Positions 51,592 to 56,707 of a stretch of DNA of 56,707 nucleotides are shown here, piece after piece. The stretch's first letter is position 1, and every line of letters begins with the position of its first letter. The notes below the pieces were generated by a model. That model searched no databases and was not told the DNA's origin. It worked only from the letters and a program-made list of their open reading frames with translations. The DNA comes from Pedobacter borealis DSM 19626 (lineage in GTDB: Bacteria; Bacteroidota; Bacteroidia; Sphingobacteriales; Sphingobacteriaceae), in the NCBI RefSeq assembly GCF_000708285.2, contig NZ_JAUG01000021.1, positions 1-56,707 on the forward strand, in the 5' to 3' direction. Position numbers and translations under genes: made by a program.

Positions 51592-52197
51592 TTAAGCCTG
51601 AGTTGGAAAATCTTCCAGTTTAACTGGTCTTTCTCTTTTAAAAATAGCTGCAAAAATCAGAGCAAACACAAAAATTATTGAGATTGCTATTGTAATATTT
51701 TTGAATACCGATTTAGGAGTTAGTTCATTTTGTTTAGCAAACTGATCATCCATTTTAGCACTTTCCTCATCTAATTTATCCTGATCAACATTTTGATTTT
51801 TCATAAATGCTATCGTTTTCTCTTTAATGTGTTCTTGCATCCTTTCTGTTGAAGTAGTGTCAATGATTTTAGTATAAAGTAAGTTCAAACCAAATGAAAC
51901 CAACCAACCGACAAAAAAAACAATAAAAATCGATTTTAGAGCCTGTTTAAATGTCCAATAACCCCCAATATTTTTCCGAAGACTTCTGCATATAAAAACT
52001 GATAGCACGATAGGACCAATTACTAAAAATACTAAGGGAAAAATGATTACCATTGTCCAGAAAGAATCTACTCCCTGCATTAGGAATAGTAATGCAATAC
52101 CCAAAACAAACATTTCGACTCCCAATATTAAACCGCTTTTAAAAAGCTCTTCATAAACCTTTGGTTTCTTTTCTTCCTGAAGTATCTGTTGTTCCAT
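51592..52197 (-). CDS. DUF4199 membrane protein
   Basis: 201 residues with four hydrophobic segments (LGVEMFVLGIALLFLMQ, VIIFPLVFLVIGPIVLSVF, IFIVFFVGWLVSFGLNLL, ITIAISIIFVFALIFAAIF) and the pattern GGYWTFKQALKSIFIVFFVG. A charged region with EESAKMDDQFAKQ separates helices three and four. Function unknown. Confidence 0.88.
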   Translation of the reverse strand: MEQQILQEEKKPKVYEELFKSGLILGVEMFVLGIALLFLMQGVDSFWTMVIIFPLVFLVIGPIVLSVFICRSLRKNIGGYWTFKQALKSIFIVFFVGWLVSFGLNLLYTKIIDTTSTERMQEHIKEKTIAFMKNQNVDQDKLDEESAKMDDQFAKQNELTPKSVFKNITIAISIIFVFALIFAAIFKRERPVKLEDFPTQA

Positions 52198-52209
52198 GAT
52201 AAATTTATT

Positions 52210-52878
52210 TTAATTATTTACTGTTGTAATTAATATATAAGTAGCAGAATCGAACGATTTGTTACTGCTAAACTGAATTATTTCTTTTGTTGTTTCTGCA
52301 CTTCCCTCAACATCGAGGAAAAAAGTCATAAATGGAACAAACAATTCTTGCATTTCTTCACTGATATTTAAATTTGCAGCTGTTTTACAAATCTCTTCTA
52401 TACTGGTTTCTGCTAATTGTTGATTACTGATCAGTTCTTCGTAAATCTCAAATTCATCCTGAAACTCATCATCTTCTACCAATAAAAATTCTTTTAAGAA
52501 ATCGCCCAATTCAGGATCTAAATCTTCATCCTTACACTCTTTAATGTAAAGCAAAAGGTTTAACAATTCTGTTCCTCTATCTATGGTTTCTTCTTCGATA
52601 TTCGCCCATTCATCACTTTCTAAATAGTCGTCTTCCAGTTTCTGTACGTCACTGCTAAAGAAATTCACCATTAATAAATCGAAAAATACTTCGCGTAATT
52701 CTTCAAATTTCGGGTGAGCATCGAAAACGGCATCGAAAGCAGTTGCTTTATCTAAAAAGTTAACATCAAGCTCAAAAGCAGCTAATAATTCTGTTTCAAA
52801 ACCGTCTACATTGGTAGCTGAAACCTCAGCATACTTGTTAATGGCTGCACTTAGTGCTTTTTTTACTCTATTGTCCAT
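52210..52878 (-). CDS. Acidic helical protein of unknown function (222 aa)
   Basis: Very acidic, helical protein (LEDDYLESDEWANIEEET, KECKDEDLDPELGDFLKEF, LVEDDEFQDEFEIYEEL). No membrane helix or known motif. Lies between DUF4199 and the dihydroorotase-like gene on one strand. Not recognised. Confidence 0.75.
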   Translation of the reverse strand: MDNRVKKALSAAINKYAEVSATNVDGFETELLAAFELDVNFLDKATAFDAVFDAHPKFEELREVFFDLLMVNFFSSDVQKLEDDYLESDEWANIEEETIDRGTELLNLLLYIKECKDEDLDPELGDFLKEFLLVEDDEFQDEFEIYEELISNQQLAETSIEEICKTAANLNISEEMQELFVPFMTFFLDVEGSAETTKEIIQFSSNKSFDSATYILITTVNN

Positions 52879-52978
52879 ACGATTAGGATTATTAAGATTT
52901 AAGGATTATTAGTTCATTAAATTGATCGTCATGCTGAATTTATTTCAGCATCTATATTGTATTGTCAGCTATTTTTAA

Positions 52979-54235
52979 CTAATTCTCCCAGTACTGATTA
53001 TTATTATAAACCAAAGTTACTTTTCCTGTTAGCTCAGCACCCAATAACGGACTGTTTGCCGATTTTGAATAATTGCTTGTGGCATTGTACAACCACTTTT
53101 CTGTTGTATTGAAAACAGTAAAGTTGGCATCAGCATCTTCTTCGATTACCGGAATAGCTAAATTTAATAATTTACGTGGATTAATGGCCAATTTCTCTAC
53201 AATTAAAGCAATATCCAATCCAGCCTTTAATAATAGTGGTAATACGGTTTGTAAAGCGATGATGCCGTAGTGCGCAATTTCGAACTCTACATTTTTAAAT
53301 TCGATTTCTTCAGGACGGTGCTGGGAAGTAATGGCATCAATGGTTCCATCTTTTAAACCGGCAATTAGCGCCTTTACATCTGCTTTTCCACGCAGTGGTG
53401 GCTTAACCTTGTAGTTGCTGTCAAAATCGCTTAAAAGCTCTTCTGTAAACACAAGGTGATGTGCGGTTACATCGCACGAAACCTGAACGCCATCTTTTTT
53501 TGCTTTACGAATCAAAGCTACAGCCCCGGCAGTTGAAATATTGCTGATGTGGATTTTGGTTTCATTATAAGATGCCAGGAAAATATCGCGGGCAATATGC
53601 ATTTCTTCGGCTAATGCTGGTAAACCTTTCATGCCCAACAGCACAGAGTTTTTGCTCTCGTTAATCTGCGATTTGCCAGCTATGGATTTATTTTCGGGAT
53701 AAACCATTAATAGTGCATCGAAACCTTTTGCATATTGCAAAGCACGGCTCATAAAACCATCATCTTGTAAGGCCCTATCACCATCAGAAAAAGCAACCGC
53801 ACCTGCCTGCTGCATATCGAACAGCTCGGCAAGCTCCTTTGCCTCACGGTTCTGACTTATCGCACCAACTGGCAACACATCAACCAAATTGTTTTTGGCC
53901 CTATTGATAATGTATTCTACCTGAGATTTTGACTGCACAACCGGACTGGTTTGCGGCAATAAAGCTAAGCCTGTAAAACCTCCAGCTTTTGCCGTTGCGG
54001 TTAATGTTTGAATATCTTCCTTAGTTTCGAAACCCGGATCGCCAGCTACGCAGTTTAGATCGAAAAAACCTGGCGTTAAGAAAGCACCCTGAGCATCAAA
54101 AACAGTTTCGTTTTTATCGGCAGTTAATTTACCTATGTTTTTAATTTTGCCATTTTCTACCCGAACATCGCATTGTTGATTATTGAATTTACTTTGCGGA
54201 TCGGCAATGGCTACATTTTTAACCAGGAGATTCAT
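52979..54235 (-). CDS. Dihydroorotase-like protein, probably non-catalytic
   Basis: 418 residues with the amidohydrolase fold of PyrC. The metal-binding HxH after strand one is replaced: TPGFFDLNCVAGDPGFETK where active enzymes have DxHxH. The catalytic Asp of TDHAPH is replaced (TSQHRPEE). The His pair in DVTAHHLVFTEELL is kept. This matches non-catalytic PyrC-like subunits seen in some bacteria. A scaffold role with aspartate carbamoyltransferase is possible. It overlaps the next gene by 4 bases. Confidence 0.9.
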   Translation of the reverse strand: MNLLVKNVAIADPQSKFNNQQCDVRVENGKIKNIGKLTADKNETVFDAQGAFLTPGFFDLNCVAGDPGFETKEDIQTLTATAKAGGFTGLALLPQTSPVVQSKSQVEYIINRAKNNLVDVLPVGAISQNREAKELAELFDMQQAGAVAFSDGDRALQDDGFMSRALQYAKGFDALLMVYPENKSIAGKSQINESKNSVLLGMKGLPALAEEMHIARDIFLASYNETKIHISNISTAGAVALIRKAKKDGVQVSCDVTAHHLVFTEELLSDFDSNYKVKPPLRGKADVKALIAGLKDGTIDAITSQHRPEEIEFKNVEFEIAHYGIIALQTVLPLLLKAGLDIALIVEKLAINPRKLLNLAIPVIEEDADANFTVFNTTEKWLYNATSNYSKSANSPLLGAELTGKVTLVYNNNQYWEN

Positions 54236-56271
54236 ATTGTTTTTTTTGTGTTGTTAAAAAATCGAATGAGCAAAATTTCTGCTGCAATAAAAATCAGCGA
54301 CAAAATTAGACAAAGTTTCCATAAAGTCTGCCCGATTTTATTAGTGCCGGCAATTAATTTAACGGCATCTTTATCGGTATCGAATATTTTAAGGTTGCCT
54401 TTGTCAGCCAACTGATTGAGTTCTGTTTTGTCTAAATAATGCATATCAGATTCTGTTCTGCCATTGTTGAAACTATAAACAGCAAGTAGCGAATCTGCAA
54501 GTTTCAGGTTATAAAAGCCTGCATTTTTTATCTGATCGGCAATGTAAATCAGCGTTTTCCCATTTGCCTGACGGATTTCAGGAATCGCCTCAAAACCATC
54601 TGCAGTAATTTTTAAGCTTTGGTTTTTACCCAGCGTAATCTTTTTACCCGCCAAGGCATTATCATTACCGAGGTTGTAGTATAAGGGCGTTTCATTTCCT
54701 CCACTCAATGCCAAACGATATATTAAAGGCACGAACACCGGATGACGGGCTAAATTCCCGTCACTTGTATTAAGCCCTGAAGCAGATAAATAAACCTGCC
54801 CGTTACCTACGCCATATTTGGAGAAAAATGTTTTTCTGCCAGGCAATAACATAATATCTTCTTTATTGGAGGTGTTTTTCTCTACAAAAGAATAATAGCG
54901 GGAAACTGTTGGAAGATCAAGATTTTTAGGGATTTCCTCAAAAACAGTCTTGAAAATAGGATTTTGCAGATCAATCTGATCAACCTTGCTTGGTGTGGTA
55001 TTTAAACCTTGAATGGCAGGGAGCGACAATCCGCTTAAAAATGAGTTATAAGTTTGAATATTGGCATCTAAATCAGGAAAAAGCACCACCGTACCACCTG
55101 CATTCAGATAGGTTTTTAGCTGTTGTGCCAATCCTGTTGATGGATTTTTCAAACCGTTCAACACAATCAGGCCGTAACTGTCAAAACTGCTATAATTCAC
55201 ATTGCTTTCGGCATTCTCGGTGAGTTTATAATAACGATCCGCGGCAAACAGTGCTTTAATGTAATTGCCTGTATTGGCTCCGTTAATACTCAGAACAGGA
55301 AAACTTTCATCTACCTTAAAACTGAAGGAAAGTGTATCATCAAAGGTTACCGGAAAATCTTTAATGCTGATGATACCTTTTTGCCAGCCTGCGTTCAGTC
55401 CGGAGAAATTCAGGGTATCTTTAACCGTTTTACCTGCAGGGATGGTTACAGCACCCAATCCTTTTTGTTGGTTGTTGATGCTGAGCTTTAAAGGGATATT
55501 TTTCGCTTCCTCTTCAGCGTAATTTTTCAACTGTACAACCAAACGCTCATTTGCTCCCGGCTGATGATTTGGCGAAAGTGCCCAAACGCTATCTATTGCA
55601 ATATTCGGAAGCGTATTGGCATTCAGTTTCAAAAATGAATATTGAATATCTGCTTTTGTATCGAGTTTATTGGTGGTGGAGATATTTTTTTGAAAATCGG
55701 AGATCAGAAAGCTATACTTATTTACAGAACCAGTTAAAACATTCCCCTGCCGGTTTAGTATCTGTTGGAGATTACGGTTTGCTGCCGAGATTTTAACATC
55801 ATCCAATGCTTTTAAAAACTCTTCCTCGTTTAACAATCGTTGGTGTTTTCCTTCGAAATTATTGGTCAGGAGTTGAAAACGATCGTTCATTCCAAAACCT
55901 TTTACCAGTTCTTTTGCCCTCCGCTTGGCTTCATCAAGCAGGTTGCCATCTTTATTAATGGCTTCCATGCTGTAAGAATTATCGATATAAATGCTTACTA
56001 CATTGTTTAAAGCAATTGTTTTTTGATTGTGCGCTGGAATATAAGGCTGGGCAAATGCCAGGACCAAAAAGATAATTGCCAAAATCCGCGACAACAGAAT
56101 AAGCAGGTTTTTAAGTTTTTCTTTAGAAGAATTTTGCTGTTCTACTTCTTTTAAAAGCTGAACATTAGAAAAATAAACCTTCTTAAACTTCCTGAAATTG
56201 AATAAATGAATGATAACCGGGATGGCAACCGATATTAGTGCAAAAAGAAAGCCCGGATAAAGGAAATTCAT
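54232..56271 (-). CDS. BatA-domain membrane protein
   Basis: 679 residues. The N-terminus is the BatA/aerotolerance regulator type (PGFLFALISVAIPVIIHLF, FRKFKKVYFSNVQLLKEVE, then ILAIIFLVLAFAQPYI). A VWA-like region follows (VVSIYIDNSYSMEAINKDGN with a MIDAS-type DxSxS). The C-terminal helix is LCLILSLIFIAAEILLI. Function in Bacteroidota is poorly known. Confidence 0.88.
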   Translation of the reverse strand: MNFLYPGFLFALISVAIPVIIHLFNFRKFKKVYFSNVQLLKEVEQQNSSKEKLKNLLILLSRILAIIFLVLAFAQPYIPAHNQKTIALNNVVSIYIDNSYSMEAINKDGNLLDEAKRRAKELVKGFGMNDRFQLLTNNFEGKHQRLLNEEEFLKALDDVKISAANRNLQQILNRQGNVLTGSVNKYSFLISDFQKNISTTNKLDTKADIQYSFLKLNANTLPNIAIDSVWALSPNHQPGANERLVVQLKNYAEEEAKNIPLKLSINNQQKGLGAVTIPAGKTVKDTLNFSGLNAGWQKGIISIKDFPVTFDDTLSFSFKVDESFPVLSINGANTGNYIKALFAADRYYKLTENAESNVNYSSFDSYGLIVLNGLKNPSTGLAQQLKTYLNAGGTVVLFPDLDANIQTYNSFLSGLSLPAIQGLNTTPSKVDQIDLQNPIFKTVFEEIPKNLDLPTVSRYYSFVEKNTSNKEDIMLLPGRKTFFSKYGVGNGQVYLSASGLNTSDGNLARHPVFVPLIYRLALSGGNETPLYYNLGNDNALAGKKITLGKNQSLKITADGFEAIPEIRQANGKTLIYIADQIKNAGFYNLKLADSLLAVYSFNNGRTESDMHYLDKTELNQLADKGNLKIFDTDKDAVKLIAGTNKIGQTLWKLCLILSLIFIAAEILLIRFFNNTKKTI

Positions 56272-56371
56272 TAAAAACCAAAGATAGAAAAATTATGGAA
56301 AGTGGCGAATTTGAAATGTATTATTTGGATATCAACATAGATTAATACGCATCAGAATTTAATATCTGTTT

Positions 56372-56560
56372 CTATTTATCGCCATAATGCCCAGCAGCAG
56401 CCAAAACCAATACACTTACTTCTTCACCATTAATCTGATAAACCAATCTATGTTTTTGTGTTATCCTTCGAGAATATAAGCCAGACAGATTATATTTCTT
56501 TAGTTCAGGCTTCCCTGCGCCAGTGGTTGGGTGATCAAGGATCAAGCAAAAAAGTTGGGG
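56372..56560 (-). pseudogene. YoeB/Txe toxin remnant
   Basis: The C-terminal part of a YoeB-type RNase toxin is readable: TGAGKPELKKYNLSGLYSRR, ITQKHRLVYQINGEEV and the final AAAGHYGDK. No start codon precedes it; a stop lies upstream near 56575. The first 25 or so residues are missing, and no antitoxin is next to it. The truncation lies next to the transposase start. Confidence 0.8.
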
Positions 56561-56599
56561 AGTATTAAAGTTTGATTATTTTTGTGAAAATACTTTGTT

Positions 56600-56707
56600 T
56601 TGGACACCACACTACTATCTTTCATACTTCCTGAAGGCTTAACCGAATACTTTGAACTTGATAAGTTTGAACTTTCTGAAGGCTCTTATCATATTTATCT
56701 TTTAGAA
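56600..56707 (+). CDS. ISAon1-type transposase N-terminal region, cut by window edge
   Basis: 36 codons from a TTG start read LDTTLLSFILPEGLTEYFEL and continue to the edge. The pattern LPEGL-EYFEL matches the N-terminal region of ISAon1-family transposases. No ATG is available in frame because a stop lies 15 bases upstream. The element probably interrupted the YoeB gene. Confidence 0.7.
   Translation, partial: MDTTLLSFILPEGLTEYFELDKFELSEGSYHIYLLE

Noticed and set aside
1..56707. CRISPR array or rRNA genes
   Set aside because: No regularly spaced repeats and no rRNA-like sequence were seen.

Overview
The window comes from a Bacteroidota chromosome, most likely a Pedobacter-like Sphingobacteriaceae. 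Three features point there: sigma/FecR/TonB-receptor clusters, a TraE-to-TraM conjugation operon of the Bacteroidota type (DUF4134, DUF4133), and many short hairpin repeats between genes. GTG and TTG starts occur without a clear Shine-Dalgarno sequence. The genus was inferred by eye and not by a search.

Layout: (1) 1-5.7 kb, minus strand: ECF sigma factor, two small proteins, FecR anti-sigma factor and a SusC-type TonB receptor that runs off the left edge. (2) 6.1-10.6 kb, accessory genes: an HTH-like remnant, an unrecognised three-gene cassette, a 557-residue protein with a nuclease-like tail, and a DUF1801 protein. (3) 10.7-26.7 kb: conjugative element core. It holds an RteC-type regulator, a two-gene insert (membrane protein plus a NB-ARC/Mrr-nuclease fusion), then a tra operon (TraE, F, G, I with two tandem paralogues, J, K, L, M), two DUF3945-like proteins and a histone H1-like protein. 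rteC and the tra operon share a duplicated upstream module of about 130 bp. (4) 26.8-32.1 kb, minus strand: a second sigma/FecR/TonB-receptor/DUF4249 operon as apparent cargo. (5) 32.2-35.0 kb: an IS21-family element that has lost its right end, so the start of istB is fused in frame to a DUF3276-RadC gene. (6) 35.4-41.0 kb: small mobile-element genes including a J-domain protein, a lone minus-strand candidate HEPN gene, and a large serine recombinase whose 3' end overlaps tRNA-Leu and the tRNA terminator. This is the likely right attachment site. (7) 41.1-56.3 kb: chromosomal backbone, all on the minus strand: DegT aminotransferase, DUF3817, HscB, RseP, Dxr, GH3, glycosyltransferases, DUF4199, a non-catalytic dihydroorotase homologue and a BatA protein. 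(8) Right edge: a broken YoeB toxin next to the start of an ISAon1-type transposase.

The conjugation set looks incomplete. No relaxase, coupling protein, TraN or TraO is visible, so the element may be decayed, mobilised by a helper, or continued outside the window. Its left boundary was not found. The strongest candidates for undescribed biology are the NB-ARC/Mrr pair between rteC and tra, the three-gene cassette with the 557-residue protein, the HEPN gene beside the integrase, and the shared rteC/tra control module.
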